Shown here: positions 61,701-63,879 of the stretch, in pieces
How positions within the stretch are numbered: position 1 is the stretch's first letter
How the letters are laid out: every line of letters begins with the position of its first letter
Assembly (NCBI GenBank): GCA_002633025.1
Contig: NMRB01000645.1
Location: 171,235-235,234 of the forward strand
Reading direction: 5' to 3'
DNA: 64,000 bases
DNA from: Notospermus geniculatus
Taxonomy: Eukaryota; Nemertea; Pilidiophora; Heteronemertea; Lineidae
Translations under genes and position numbers: made by a program
The notes under the pieces: generated by a model
The model's database searches: none
The model's input: the letters and a program-made list of their open reading frames with translations, nothing else
What the model was told of the DNA's origin: nothing

Positions 61701-63879
61701 ATCACACTCCGCGTCTGGCTCTTTTAGAGATTAACAGTCGTGAAGACCGCGTGGTGGCAGCACGGGTCCTTGGGTTTTCCCAACCTCGCTCGCTTTCTGA
61801 CAATATGGCGAGTGGTCCAAGGTTGTCTGAGCGAACTATACCCCTGGGGACGAGGTTGGGTTTTTCCTGGAAGTAATTTCCGCGGGAATTATGAGTGAGA
61901 AAGCGTGGTGATTGGCTGGAGCCCAGTGGAGTGCCATCTAGTGGTGTTACCAGCTTTTGAGCCCCAAATGTGCCAGTGTGTAGGAGACCGGGACGTCGGA
62001 TACACACTGGGGCCGAGTGTAGGGTTCCACTTGATTCGCAATTTTGGTACTTTGTGTAGCAACTTTTTTGTCCATTCAACATGTTCAACAGCGGAAGCCA
62101 TCTTGCATGGCTGTTGATGTCAACCTCGCACACAACAACACTTACGCATGCATGGCGAACATACTGTGACTCATGTGTAACAATCATGAAAGCGAGGTTT
62201 GGTTGGTGTTGTTAGTTGCCAATAACTATGTACTGACTGACTCGTCGACGGCCGCTGCTGGCCAGCCACGGCTGTCTCTACTTGAAAACGATGTGTAGCA
62301 ATTTTGCAAATGTACCTCCTCGGCCATATCGCACTTTCTGATTTTTCTGTCGCAAATTCCGATGCGATACCGCTTATTTTGAGCCTTGACTGCCGCTTTA
62401 AAAGGTGGATGTTGCACTTTCTTTTGGCCACCCTGTAGAGGAGAACATTATACATGTACTCACCACACATTCCGTTAGCTACTTCTCTGACCCACTCCAC
62501 CGGGGTGCCCTCACTGCTTGCCTTTCTGCCAGCAATGGAATATACGCCGCATTTAATTCTTGTCTCATAGCGTTGATCTGTCAGGCACAGCTCATGCATA
62601 CACATCTGTTGTATCTCATCCAGATTGATTCCTTTCTTCAGCGCAGGAGCAAATGGGCTCTCTTCCTCACGATTTGTAATGTCACTGCAGAATTCTTCAA
62701 ATTCCTTTTTCCGATCCTGAAAATGAACACTTTACATTATGAAAGATATCCAACATAGAGCACAAAAATAGTGCCAATGGCACTGTGCCATTTTGGCTTG
62801 AAGCATGGTGATGGCCAAGGGAGAAATAACGCGTTATGTTTTTTGGTTTTGGCGGCACCAGTGGCAAAGTCAAGAATTAGATTTTACCGAACATTCATCC
62901 GAGTTGTTACACTACAGCCTAGAGGTAAACACCGTGTTAACACCAACTTTGAAATCACCCATTGTATGCATGAAGTACGCCTCAGTATCCCTCTCCTGGC
63001 CACGGAATTGGGTACCAAACTGGTGTCCAGTCCAACCCATACATAGCCAGTTGTAACACCTAGGCTGGACTGATACTATGTCAAAACCTTAGCTGACAAA
63101 AATGGCCGCCATCTTTTTATCACTACCATAGCATGACTAACCCTTCATCAATTAATGTAACATACTTCAATCTTTTATGTGTGGCAAAATAGTCATGACC
63201 TGTTCCAGGAAAACCATCCATTTGTCAAAAATTTTCATATCCTATGTTTTGATGGATTTGTGTAGAAGAGACAGAGAGCTTTATAATGACACTTAAATTT
63301 TGATAATCGGACAATAAGTATGGAAATTCTAGCTTTTGGAAGGTCACGTGCCAATAAAACACCATTTTTCGAAAAAACAAAGAAAATACGCTGTGAAGTC
63401 AAGAAATGACAATGGTTTGGGTCTCGGAACTGATCATAAAGTGAAAATTTAACACTTTATAATGATAATCTCTGGGTTTTGGTGGGAAAAAATGTGTTTG
63501 AAATAAGTTAACAAACTTTCTATCGAAAAAAAAAATTTTGAATTTTTTTAACAAACTTTCTATCGAAAAAAAAAATTTTGAATTTTTTTTTTTACTTTTG
63601 ACATTTATGCTAATGTGTACCTGCCGACTTTATCCTGGATTTCCTGGAACAGGTCACATAATAAAATATTTTTGACACCATTCAACTTACGACATTTACT
63701 GCACACGGTTCCTCTCCTAAGTCGTCAGTCTCTCCAACTGGACATTTGTCTTCAGCGTCGTCTTCTAGGTTCTCCCATTTCATCGATTTAAGGAAAACCG
63801 ATTTCTTCACTGGCATACTATTTTCTTTTTCGGGGAATCTCCCGCCGGAACTGTCGGTTGCGACACATATACCCTCGAC
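4405..63879 (-). CDS. SCO-spondin/hemocytin-like secreted multidomain protein, 20 internal exons (partial at both ends)
   Basis: This is a large extracellular glycoprotein gene on the minus strand. Twenty exons (listed singly) total 3531 nt, 1177 codons, without a stop; every donor is GT, every acceptor AG, and phases agree at all 19 joins. Domain order is VWD tail, C8, TIL, Cys-rich, VWD, C8, TIL, VWC-like, five LDLa, F5/8C, Thr-rich linker, second F5/8C-like. VWD-C8-TIL units normally make disulfide-linked assemblies in secreted proteins, LDLa repeats bind calcium and ligands, and F5/8C domains bind glycans or membranes. The order VWD units, then LDLa, then F5/8C is that of SCO-spondin; hemocytin/hemolectin is the alternative. 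Start codon, signal peptide and C-terminus lie outside the window, so the family call is firm but the orthologue is an inference. Confidence 0.88.
4750..5031. mobile_element. hAT-like MITE, 5-bp target duplication ATGTA
   Basis: Ends (c/t)agggtttcc-ccaga and tctggcggaaaccctg are inverted. ATGTA lies at 4745-4749 and 5032-5036. Two relatives are at 13769-14069 and 46890-47222. It has A/T runs around a gtacggatccgtac core. Confidence 0.88.
5419..6200. mobile_element. Element with GGTGTGTTTCAAAA ends, 4-bp duplication GATG
   Basis: Inverted ends are ggtgtgtttcaaaa and ttttgaaacacacacc. GATG lies at 5415-5418 and 6201-6204. A shorter copy is at 16223-16709. Interrupted by the element at 5569-5931. 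Confidence 0.85.
5569..5931. mobile_element. MITE nested in the 5419 element, AT-flanked
   Basis: Ends g(a/g)ggaacccgc and gcgggttcctc are flanked by AT. The copy at 16223-16709 has the empty site (gcaaactaattgatctg). Related copies are at 22577-22965 and 24250-24613. Confidence 0.85.
6279..6691. mobile_element. Fold-back MITE with GAGGTTTTGCAA ends
   Basis: Outer arms share gaggttttgca and acgtttt…tttacgattacaatttg with their complements at 6640-6691, and TA lies outside. A reverse relative occupies about 13240-13763. Both end acctccc-ta, like the 2575 element. Confidence 0.8.
6934..6963 (-). CDS. Exon 19: 30-nt threonine-rich linker micro-exon
   Basis: These 30 bases lie between a strong tttatttctccag acceptor and GTAAGT, phase 1 to 1, and encode about [11 protein letters not shown] once joined. 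They link the Thr-rich end of exon 18 to exon 20. As with exon 15, splice strength, phase and composition agree, but a transcript is needed. Confidence 0.7.
7153..7347. mobile_element. Small fold-back, TGACCC ends
   Basis: Ends tgacccaggacagca and tgctgtcacgggtca are inverted. A relative is at 55348-55547 (gtgacctggcacaacaaaat and complement). Confidence 0.75.
7480..7760. repeat. Uninterrupted copy of a repeat that is split at 15.2-16.8 kb
   Basis: 'gatttcccggcatttca…cctaggctacgacgt' and 'gagattcggaactc…ggttcttcgtttcagcatg' occur contiguously here. At 15225-15300, 16057-16222 and 16710-16760 they are split by two insertions. Confidence 0.8.
8040..8525. mobile_element. Fold-back element, ACC-GCCGCACACGAGTG ends
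   Basis: Ends acctgccgcacacgagtgca and its near-perfect complement at about 8494-8525 form arms of about 33 bases, with AT on each side. Several internal gcacacg units occur. Confidence 0.8.
8526..10468. other. Intronic stretch without recognised gene
   Basis: Contains short internal inverted copies of 'gagtccatttag' around 8880-9020 and otherwise mostly unclassified sequence. No exon with matching splice sites and phase was found. The longest reading frames lack family features. Confidence 0.5.
10469..10595. repeat. Half of a Mutator-like element and a short tandem repeat
   Basis: 'gccaaaatggcggccgttacc…ggtagcttcgggaaccaaaatg' matches the right arm of 32553-33348. It is followed by actgggcatgcgcaagatct repeated about 2.5 times (10540-10590). 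Confidence 0.75.
10796..10985 (-). CDS. Exon 18: F5/8C domain, second part
   Basis: This 190-nt exon (phase 0 to 1) encodes [18 protein letters not shown] and then [11 protein letters not shown], which fits the F5/8C end (aromatic-rich strand, then I-x-L-R-L-E-L-x-x-C). It then runs into a Thr linker (PVSTTT). A family-1 repeat is inserted only about 11 bases upstream of the acceptor, so its terminal T-run (read in reverse) now supplies part of the polypyrimidine tract. Confidence 0.86.
10997..11755 (+). repeat. Family-1 repeat, full-length copy
   Basis: Starts aaaatagtgccaatggcac, then tgcccgcttggc, and ends ggccaagcgggctaaaaa. The 5' gcccgcttggc pairs with 3' gccaagcgggc. Its 5' edge abuts the exon 18 acceptor. 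Confidence 0.85.
11900..13250. mobile_element. Fold-back with arms of about 190 bases and a family-2 repeat inside
   Basis: Arms at about 11960-12150 and 13055-13245 share gctgccatcggtagcacac and caaacatgtttgat and their complements. The segment 12190-13050 is a family-2 repeat body. Confidence 0.75.
13769..14069. mobile_element. hAT-like MITE, 5-bp target duplication CCTAT
   Basis: Ends cagggtttccgccaga and tctggcggaaaccctg are perfectly inverted. CCTAT lies at 13764-13768 and 14070-14074. Opposite orientation to the 4750 copy. Confidence 0.92.
14256..14925. mobile_element. Nested palindromes: 'gaaacg' fold-back with inner 'agcgcagcacc' MITE
   Basis: Inner arms near 14604-14690 and 14770-14850 share tcactccaaaagagcgcagc and tgacgtcccgcacgtca. 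Outer arms share ttccgatattggaaacgttt-like blocks. A second inner-type copy is at 26680-26915. Confidence 0.8.
15303..16053. mobile_element. Long fold-back, 3-bp target duplication AGA
   Basis: Ends tagtctagacgca and tgcgtccggacta are inverted and AGA lies on both sides. Arms of roughly 300 bases pair (atttatggggtgtaaatccc and complement). The empty site is seen at 7560-7590. Confidence 0.85.
16223..16709. mobile_element. Second copy of the GGTGTGTTTCAAAA element, ATGA duplication
   Basis: ATGA lies at 16219-16222 and 16710-16713. The host reads ctgatgagtgacag uninterrupted at 7715-7730. Internal duplication of 'gatctgttaaccctttaaag' at 16368 and 16460. Confidence 0.85.
17018..17340 (-). CDS. 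Exon 17: F5/8C (discoidin-like) domain, first part
   Basis: This 323-nt exon (phase 1 to 0) opens with a Thr-rich linker (TVSTTTVKP). It then shows the F5/8C opening [18 protein letters not shown] (compare the family's C-x-x-x-x-G-M-E-S-x-x-I) and the strand [18 protein letters not shown] followed by FKLKYKP. A basic insertion ([10 protein letters not shown]) lies between. The donor is GTCAGT, weaker than the others but in the right phase for exon 18. Confidence 0.85.
17433..17908. mobile_element. TTAA-flanked element
   Basis: TTAA lies at both edges. Ends aggtgctc and gagcacct are inverted, with an inner pair gaattgtaaacattacggt and complement. Confidence 0.75.
17909..18435. other. Intronic stretch, no gene recognised
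   Basis: Short direct and inverted motifs only. An inverted pair 'gggggcgcac…gtgcgccccc' lies at about 18050-18075. No exon is seen. Confidence 0.5.
18436..18806 (+). repeat. Family-2 repeat, 5' part, cut by gap
   Basis: Begins atgaaatggtccatggacca and runs into the 6-N gap at 18807-18812. Confidence 0.85.
18813..19250. mobile_element. Fold-back element, AGGCCAC ends
   Basis: Ends aggccac…ttctttggtttacgggc and the complement at about 19210-19248 pair. A half copy is at 54266-54480. Confidence 0.8.
19357..19503 (-). CDS. Exon 16: Thr-rich linker and LDLa repeat 5
   Basis: This 147-nt exon (phase 1 to 1) opens [12 protein letters not shown] and ends CTTPVT, with a degenerate LDLa core between ([25 protein letters not shown]). 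The calcium box has lost one acidic position (NKKDE instead of DGSDE), so calcium binding may be weak. The flanking Thr stretches are likely O-glycosylated. Confidence 0.9.
19696..20619 (-). mobile_element. TTAA-flanked MITE (AGCCCCACTGTATTG type) split by a fold-back
   Basis: TTAA-agcctcactgtattg at 19696 and caatactgtgaggct-TTAA at 20600-20619 are the two ends of the element seen whole at 44536-44815. The middle, about 19748-20290, is a fold-back related to 15303-16053 (shared accccataaatgtattacca). Confidence 0.82.
20620..21132. other. Intronic stretch with G-runs and one N
   Basis: A G homopolymer followed by N and a C run (20676-20700) marks an assembly weak point. Another G run is at 21024-21036. 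No exon is seen. Confidence 0.6.
21133..21147 (-). CDS. Exon 15: 15-nt threonine-rich linker micro-exon
   Basis: These are 15 bases between ttcctttcag and GTAAGT, phase 1 to 1, encoding about T-T-R-K. Joined with its neighbours it gives GC-TTTRKT-TPPTTT, extending the Thr/Pro-rich linker that starts exon 16. The strong splice sites, matching phases and fitting composition support it, but an exon this small needs transcript proof. Confidence 0.62.
21185..21588 (+). repeat. Family-1 repeat 5' end with inserted sequence
   Basis: 'aaaatagtgccaatggcgctg' then tgcccactcat, with the repeat resuming at about 21540 (tgtgcccgcttggcttgaagc). Confidence 0.65.
21943..22256. mobile_element. Palindrome-rich insertion present in copy 1 only
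   Basis: Includes a perfect 30-base palindrome at 21948-21977 and arms of about 25 bases at 22147-22172 and 22215-22241 (catcgatgaagtcgaggg and complement). Absent from copy 2 at about 23910-23935. Confidence 0.7.
22442..22552 (-). CDS. Second copy of LDLa repeat 4 exon (duplicate or assembly artefact)
   Basis: This exon is identical over 111 nt to 24116-24226, with the same AG acceptor and GTAAGT donor, and is phase 1 to 1, so including it would keep the reading frame. It sits in a block of almost 2 kb duplicated in tandem, with a single N at the junction (23552). I left it out of the 1177-codon total. Confidence 0.7.
22577..22965. mobile_element. AT-flanked MITE, gaggaacccgc ends (copy 1)
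   Basis: Inverted ends gaggaacccgc and gcgggttcctc. Same family as 5569-5931. Holds a 17-base direct duplication of gtaatttaatcaaaact not present in copy 2. Confidence 0.85.
24116..24226 (-). CDS. Exon 14: LDLa repeat 4 (copy 2 of duplicated block)
   Basis: This 111-nt exon (phase 1 to 1) encodes [14 protein letters not shown], then [16 protein letters not shown], an LDLa repeat with a canonical calcium box. An identical exon lies at 22442-22552. Either both are real (six LDLa repeats) or one is an allelic or contig-overlap artefact. Confidence 0.92.
24250..24613. mobile_element. AT-flanked MITE, gaggaacccgc ends (copy 2)
   Basis: Same element as 22577-22965, with its 5' end mutated to gagcaacccgc. 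Confidence 0.85.
25011..25320 (+). repeat. Tandem array, unit of about 31 bases (ttggggattttaactg…)
   Basis: About eight or more units of ttttaactgttggggaaatc-type sequence. The matching partial array is at 23351-23551. Complementary 'aaaaatccccaa' units at 22995-23270 and 24660-24900 make each block a large fold-back. Confidence 0.88.
25410..25672. mobile_element. TTAA-flanked MITE of about 260 bases
   Basis: TTAA-agataatgtatcacgg and the complement with TTAA form inverted ends. A near-identical copy is at 31040-31295. Confidence 0.9.
26066..26383. mobile_element. hAT-like MITE, CAGTGTTCTCCAC ends
   Basis: Ends cagtgttctccac and gtggagaacactg are perfectly inverted. Flanks ATAATG and ATAATA suggest a 5-6 bp duplication. 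Internal aagaggggcgg units repeat. Confidence 0.85.
26392..27006. mobile_element. Long fold-back with nested MITE
   Basis: Outer arms pair through gaggttgcgca, cttcaactacgag and tgcagtccgctatggaca and their complements. The 26680-26915 core is the 'agcgcagcacc' palindrome also at 14604-14850. Confidence 0.85.
27546..27600. repeat. 55-base near-perfect hairpin beside LDLa exon 13
   Basis: Arms of 27 bases (ggcgagctgtttttgtgaac… and exact complement) separated by one base, 32 bases from the exon 13 donor. Confidence 0.92.
27632..27754 (-). CDS. Exon 13: LDLa repeat 3
   Basis: This 123-nt exon (phase 1 to 1) encodes [16 protein letters not shown], then [18 protein letters not shown]. The acidic calcium box contains a small insertion (KNDT) compared with a standard DGSDE. 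A 55-base near-perfect hairpin (27546-27600) lies 32 bases beyond the donor. Confidence 0.93.
28013..28975 (+). repeat. Family-2 repeat, full length
   Basis: Starts aatgaaatggtccatggacc and tgtgctcacc, and ends agctcaccccaggtgagcta. Internal blocks are tandemly duplicated (three 'cacctggtggccaagc' units). gacgacgacggacg subrepeats lie before the 3' end. Confidence 0.9.
29255..29455. repeat. Small fold-back next to LDLa exon 12
   Basis: agcccatttacactg and cagtgtaaacggggct pair, as do internal accggtctgagcacggatcg blocks. Confidence 0.7.
29506..29607 (-). CDS. Exon 12: LDLa repeat 2
   Basis: This 102-nt exon (phase 1 to 1) encodes a single LDLa repeat, [19 protein letters not shown], then [16 protein letters not shown]. 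The last Cys is split across the intron (T plus GT of exon 13), which confirms the join. The preceding intron of about 10.4 kb (29608-39983) is the longest in the window. Confidence 0.94.
29655..30160 (+). repeat. Family-2 stub joined to family-1 3' part
   Basis: 'atgaaatggtccat' switches to family-1 sequence at about 29668 and ends ggccaagcgggctaaaaa. A chimeric junction. Confidence 0.75.
30572..31641. mobile_element. Element with terminal inverted repeats of about 200 bases, nested in the hAT-like element
   Basis: Ends atatcgggtgggccaaaaaa and complement pair; arms extend past gaacttcaaatcttgatttc. Flanks read TATA-like. No transposase is seen. Confidence 0.88.
31040..31295. mobile_element. 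TTAA-flanked MITE, third nesting level
   Basis: TTAA-agataatatatcacgg and its complement with TTAA. Same family as 25410-25672. Confidence 0.9.
32553..33348. mobile_element. Mutator-like fold-back, 9-bp target duplication CCATGTTAT
   Basis: Ends cattttggttcccgaagcta and complement. CCATGTTAT lies at 32544-32552 and 33349-33357. The left arm appears split by about 500 bases (32608-33110), then resumes (gcttcggtaacggccgccat). Partial relatives at 10469 and 48760. Confidence 0.9.
33642..33668 (+). repeat. Family-3 repeat, 5' end, split by insertion
   Basis: 'atgaaatggccagggccac' then gtgctcacctct, resuming at 34443 with ctctgtgacaagtctccatg. Confidence 0.8.
33669..34442. mobile_element. Chapaev-like element, CAC ends, 4-bp duplication CTCT
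   Basis: Ends cacgactgttag and ctaacagtcgtg are perfectly inverted. CTCT lies at 33665-33668 and 34443-34446. CAC termini with 4-bp duplication fit Chapaev. A 102-aa reading frame (34080-34388, minus) is not recognisable as a transposase. Confidence 0.85.
34672..35090 (+). repeat. Family-2 repeat, 5' part
   Basis: 'aatgaaatggtccatggacc' and tgtgctcacctgggtgaacg, truncated near 35090. Confidence 0.85.
36945..37355 (+). repeat. Tandem array, unit of about 120 bases, with AGGTCA triplets
   Basis: Three to four units of 'tagagatagaggcatgatat…aggtcaaggtcaaggtca'. Similar arrays at about 57000-57390 and 59040-59330. One N at 36986. Confidence 0.9.
37380..37600 (+). repeat. (TCATR)n microsatellite
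   Basis: About 220 bases of tcata/tcatg units. It makes spurious open frames in three phases. Confidence 0.97.
38375..38915 (+). repeat. Family-2 repeat, 3' part
   Basis: Ends gagctcaccccaggtgagct-aaaaa, with gacgacgacgacgg subrepeats before it. Confidence 0.85.
39808..39946. mobile_element. Small fold-back, GGGCCCAGTT ends
   Basis: gggcccagttccacaaag and ctttgtgaaactgggccc pair, and aagtctaa arms continue inside. Lies about 40 bases below the exon 11 donor. Confidence 0.85.
39984..40150 (-). CDS. Exon 11: VWC-like end and LDLa repeat 1
   Basis: This 167-nt exon (phase 2 to 1) begins [14 protein letters not shown], completing the VWC-like module. It continues into an LDLa repeat: [15 protein letters not shown], then [16 protein letters not shown] with the calcium box D-x-x-x-D-x-x-D-E. 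The next exon joins with ACT (Thr). Confidence 0.95.
40192..41313 (+). repeat. Family-3 repeat, full length
   Basis: Starts aatgaaatggccagggccat and tgtgctcacc, and ends gctcacctcacagaggtgag-ctaaaaa. Body blocks 'tttttcaagatggccgcctg' repeat. Confidence 0.9.
41314..41756. mobile_element. MITE with CAGGGTTCGTAC ends
   Basis: Ends cagggttcgtacactacc and ggtagagtacgaaccctg are inverted. Internal 'aattccaggacttttc' units repeat. The target duplication is unclear. Confidence 0.8.
41768..42325. mobile_element. Two tRNA-headed SINE-like units, head to head
   Basis: Right unit (plus, from about 42095) reads ttgaccgagtggatagactg then a B-box-like ggttcaaatcc. Left unit (minus, from about 41997) reads ggtggccgaacgggg then ggttcgattcc. 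Both then share the same body (aaataaggtggcgcc, catgttctgagccttcgttt, gcaattctcttgc) running outward. Confidence 0.8.
42326..43601. other. Intronic stretch, mostly unclassified
   Basis: Contains 'ggttcaaggagagactggtc' (42825-42866), also found inverted at about 54175-54245. Otherwise no repeat or exon recognised. Confidence 0.5.
43602..43695 (-). CDS. Exon 10: end of TIL2 and VWC/E-type module
   Basis: This short exon (94 nt, phase 1 to 2), flanked by tttcag-like AG and GTGAGT, encodes [16 protein letters not shown] and [14 protein letters not shown]. The pattern C-x-C, G-x-x-Y-x-P-G, D-C-x-x-C is the usual tail after TIL in von Willebrand-type proteins. The split TG joins C of exon 11 to give the closing Cys ([14 protein letters not shown]). 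Confidence 0.92.
43696..44535. other. Intronic stretch with a small palindrome
   Basis: 'aaacccgctcgggt…ccctcgcgggttt' around 44215-44330 forms an inverted pair (aattaaacc/ggtttaatt edges). No exon. Confidence 0.5.
44536..44815. mobile_element. TTAA-flanked MITE, intact reference copy
   Basis: TTAA at 44536-44539 and 44812-44815. Inverted ends agccccacagtattgaat and attcaatacagtggggct. Split relatives at 19696-20619 and 35194-37821. Confidence 0.92.
44816..45494. other. Intronic stretch, no gene recognised
   Basis: No fold-back or exon seen. A weak inverted relation of 'gtgttatatctaggatttca' (45287) and 'ggcctagatataacac' (46638) brackets the family-3 copy. Confidence 0.45.
45495..46530 (+). 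repeat. Family-3 repeat, full length
   Basis: Starts aatgaaatggccagggccat and ends gctcacctcacagaggtgag-ctaaaa, like 40192-41313. Confidence 0.9.
46687..46845 (-). CDS. Exon 9: TIL domain 2
   Basis: This 159-nt exon (phase 1 to 1) encodes a textbook TIL domain: [20 protein letters not shown], then the [12 protein letters not shown] end. An N-glycosylation sequon (NAS) lies inside. The join to exon 10 continues the domain as [14 protein letters not shown]. Confidence 0.94.
46890..47222. mobile_element. hAT-like MITE, CGGT(C/G) target duplication
   Basis: Ends cagggtttctgccagg and gggagaaacactg are inverted. CGGTC at 46885-46889 and CGGTG at 47223-47227. Third member of the 4750/13769 family, 45 bases above the exon 9 acceptor. 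Confidence 0.82.
47279..47669. mobile_element. TA-flanked MITE, CCGTATACGC ends
   Basis: Ends ccgtatacgcaaatattttc and complement, with TA outside both. Internal cgcgaa units. Confidence 0.88.
47672..49145. other. Intronic stretch, scattered repeat pieces
   Basis: Includes a Mutator-like half end (48740-48805, ctagcggcaacttcgggaac), clustered tgacgtcat palindromes (48820-48930) and a caaa microsatellite (49092-49112). No exon. Confidence 0.55.
49152..49392 (-). CDS. Exon 8: C8 domain 2
   Basis: This 241-nt exon (phase 0 to 1) encodes a C8 domain with the expected cysteines: [43 protein letters not shown] and the closing RNRKLC. The first base of the next codon (C) joins CC of exon 9 to make Pro, giving KLCPVMCEGG across the junction, as is typical of C8-TIL boundaries. 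Confidence 0.94.
49435..49590 (-). repeat. Short tandem array, unit of about 21 bases
   Basis: 'gcactgaacaatagaatgat' repeated about five to six times, directly upstream of exon 8. Confidence 0.9.
49738..49949 (-). CDS. Exon 7: VWD domain 2, C-terminal part with Ca-binding loop
   Basis: This 212-nt exon (phase 1 to 0) contains the most diagnostic VWD motif, [15 protein letters not shown], in which the DxDxDNDF-like acidic residues form the calcium site. It is followed by an FAKSF/GDCPVE tail leading to C8. It has GLCGN but not the full CGLC pair of multimerising VWF domains, because Arg-Gly replaces Cys-Gly. Confidence 0.95.
50080..50148 (+). repeat. Family-4 repeat, 3' end
   Basis: Ends ggtcagctgagctaaaaa. 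The other 3' end of this family (53736-53815, minus strand) shows the hairpin gctgacctttggtcagc and then gagctaaaaa. Confidence 0.7.
50225..50468 (-). CDS. Exon 6: VWD domain 2, middle part
   Basis: This 244-nt exon (phase 0 to 1) encodes the VWD core: [15 protein letters not shown] and ILKIGG, then the beta-strand region ending [17 protein letters not shown] is the standard mid-domain motif. Acceptor aaaatttcag and donor GTAAGT are clear. The last base G joins CT of exon 7 to give Ala. Confidence 0.9.
50496..51720. other. Intronic stretch with family-2 stub, otherwise unclassified
   Basis: A family-2 5' stub occupies 50496-50585. 'tactgtaaagcaagataatt' and cgcggc pieces at about 50700-50800 relate to 55080-55200. 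C-run at 51001-51011. No exon. Confidence 0.5.
51723..52019 (+). repeat. Family-1 repeat, cut by gap
   Basis: Starts aaaatagtgccaaaggcact and tgcccgcttggc, and runs to the gap at 52020. Confidence 0.85.
52020..52503. other. Assembly gap (484 Ns)
   Basis: Run of N. The gap lies in the VWD2 intron, so a small exon could be hidden here. Confidence 1.
52504..53735. other. Intronic stretch with short tandem repeat
   Basis: agctcagtctcagctcag-type repeats at 52848-52945 sit between two copies of 'agatctacttcagggactca'. G-run at 53479-53488. No exon. Confidence 0.6.
53736..53815 (-). repeat. Family-4 repeat, 3' end, followed by (TG)n
   Basis: Read in reverse it ends ctgacctttggtcagctgag-ctaaaaa. 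A tgtgtg microsatellite follows at 53797-53824. Confidence 0.75.
53944..54090 (-). CDS. Exon 5: VWD domain 2, first part
   Basis: This 147-nt exon (phase 0 to 0) carries the classical VWD opening [17 protein letters not shown], followed by the [12 protein letters not shown] strand. The acceptor chosen (…TGCAAG before ATG) agrees with the phase-0 end of exon 4. An upstream AG at 54101-54102 would add ten bases and needs a different donor in exon 4. The join to exon 6 gives [15 protein letters not shown] with a shorter than usual spacer between CTY and CGNGG, so a small missing exon near the 52020-52503 gap cannot be excluded. Confidence 0.92.
54266..54480. mobile_element. Half copy of the AGGCCAC fold-back
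   Basis: Matches 18813-19020 (ttctttggtttacgggcc…aattgggaaaatcagtttc). The right arm is missing. Confidence 0.8.
54690..54880 (+). repeat. Family-2 repeat fragment
   Basis: 'ggttatgccacctggcggcc…gtgctctgggtcaagtcgtt' block. Confidence 0.8.
55348..55547. mobile_element. Small fold-back, GTGACC ends
   Basis: gtgacctggcacaacaaaat and attttgctgtgccgggtcac pair. Relative of 7153-7347. Confidence 0.75.
55603..55813 (-). CDS. Exon 4: cysteine-rich module between TIL1 and VWD2
   Basis: This 211-nt exon starts with the single base that completes the Cys codon from exon 3 (phase 2). It ends in phase 0 if the GTACGT donor at 55597-55602 is used. It encodes about 70 residues with [20 protein letters not shown], and a closing [15 protein letters not shown] that looks like a TIL/EGF-type tail. 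No exact family name is assigned. A second GT three bases inside CGTAC is possible, so the 3' edge is slightly uncertain. Confidence 0.8.
55860..56900 (+). repeat. Family-2 repeat with interruption
   Basis: 5' end 'aatgaaatggtccatggcca' at 55860. Unrelated sequence at about 55975-56485. The body resumes (tatgccacctggcggccata) with two tandem sub-blocks at 56515-56660 and 56660-56830. Confidence 0.8.
57000..57400 (+). repeat. Tandem array, unit of about 120 bases, with AGGTCA triplets
   Basis: About three to four units, same as 36945-37355. A shorter copy at 59040-59330 belongs to the tandem duplication described for 58892. Confidence 0.9.
57817..58687. mobile_element. Chapaev-like element, CAC ends, 4-bp duplication ACCA
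   Basis: Ends cacgactgtttcaag and ctcgaaacagacgtg are inverted. ACCA lies at 57813-57816 and 58688-58691. The paralogous block at 59700-59720 lacks it (empty site), so it inserted after the duplication or was lost from the other copy. Related to 33669-34442. Confidence 0.88.
58761..58891 (-). pseudogene. Broken duplicate of the 3' half of TIL exon 3
   Basis: These 131 bases repeat the last half of exon 3 with few changes, and those I could read in frame are synonymous (CCA to CCG, ACA to ACT). The copy begins abruptly at 58891, where it joins a repeat, so the acceptor and the first half of the domain are absent. A GT donor (GTATAC) remains. It arose from a tandem duplication that also copied the adjoining repeat (56835 onward and 58892 onward). 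It is probably not spliced in. Confidence 0.85.
58892..59735 (+). repeat. Tandem duplicate of the 56835-57810 repeat block
   Basis: Near-identical to 56835 onward (tattggaagtttaatcaggc… to agctcacgggtgagct-aaaaa), with internal deletions of array units. Confidence 0.88.
59790..60048 (-). CDS. Exon 3: TIL domain 1 with following Cys-rich segment
   Basis: This 259-nt exon (phase 1 to 2) encodes a trypsin-inhibitor-like domain. The hallmark spacing is visible: [14 protein letters not shown], then [16 protein letters not shown], then [12 protein letters not shown], and a tail ending GSCMT plus a split Cys codon. In VWF-like proteins TIL closes each VWD-C8 unit. The split TG joins the first C of exon 4 to give Cys. 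The 3' half of this exon is duplicated as a broken copy at 58761-58891. Confidence 0.93.
60108..60553. mobile_element. Fold-back with near-perfect arms of about 108 bases
   Basis: Arms from aacataaatttgg through ggggccgtattcaaaaaggg to agaaaactattgt match their complements at 60446-60553 with few or no differences. Lies 60 bases above the exon 3 acceptor. Confidence 0.93.
60727..60817. repeat. 90-base hairpin
   Basis: ccgatagtgct…gcctatcgg and the complement pair around agttagttaatg and cattaactaa. Confidence 0.8.
61121..61410. mobile_element. Tc1/mariner-type MITE, TA-flanked
   Basis: Ends cagtacaggtcacaattgac and perfect complement, with TA at 61119-61120 and 61411-61412. The core is repeated gagttacgcg and cgtaacttacgc units. 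Confidence 0.92.
61413..62450. other. Intronic stretch, mostly unclassified
   Basis: Short inverted pieces (gggttccact/agtggaaccc around 61650 and 62025; cccaacctcg/cgaggttggg near 61780-61860). No exon with fitting phase. Confidence 0.5.
62464..62716 (-). CDS. Exon 2: C8 domain 1
   Basis: This 253-nt exon (phase 0 to 1) follows exon 1 in frame. It encodes a C8 domain, the cysteine-rich module that follows VWD in von Willebrand-type proteins. Visible landmarks are FEEFCSDI, then [10 protein letters not shown], then IKCGVYS and the closing VREVANGMC. Donor is GTGAGT at 62458-62463 read in reverse. A family-1 repeat begins about 45 bases upstream of the acceptor, at 62766. Confidence 0.87.
62766..63056 (+). 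repeat. Family-1 repeat, 5' part
   Basis: Starts aaaatagtgccaatggcact, then tgccattttggcttgaagca. The 3' end is missing. Confidence 0.8.
63057..63684. other. Intronic stretch with a short direct repeat
   Basis: 'aacaaactttctatcgaaaa' occurs twice (63510 and 63551). 'acctgttccaggaaa' at 63198 and 'ttcctggaacaggtc' at 63640 are inverted, so the whole stretch (about 63195-63655) may be a fold-back element. Confidence 0.6.
63691..63879 (-). CDS. Exon 1 of window: end of VWD domain 1
   Basis: This 189-nt exon (phase 0 to 0, 63 codons) starts after a tctgttacag acceptor and ends before a GTAAGT donor. It holds the C-terminal part of a VWD domain, ending in the usual acidic, Cys-containing tail ([11 protein letters not shown]) before C8. 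The position that reads GLCGN in VWD2 here reads [11 protein letters not shown], so the CGN and the adjacent Ca-binding loop are missing. VWD1 may therefore be structurally altered or calcium-independent. The rest of VWD1 lies above 64000. Confidence 0.82.
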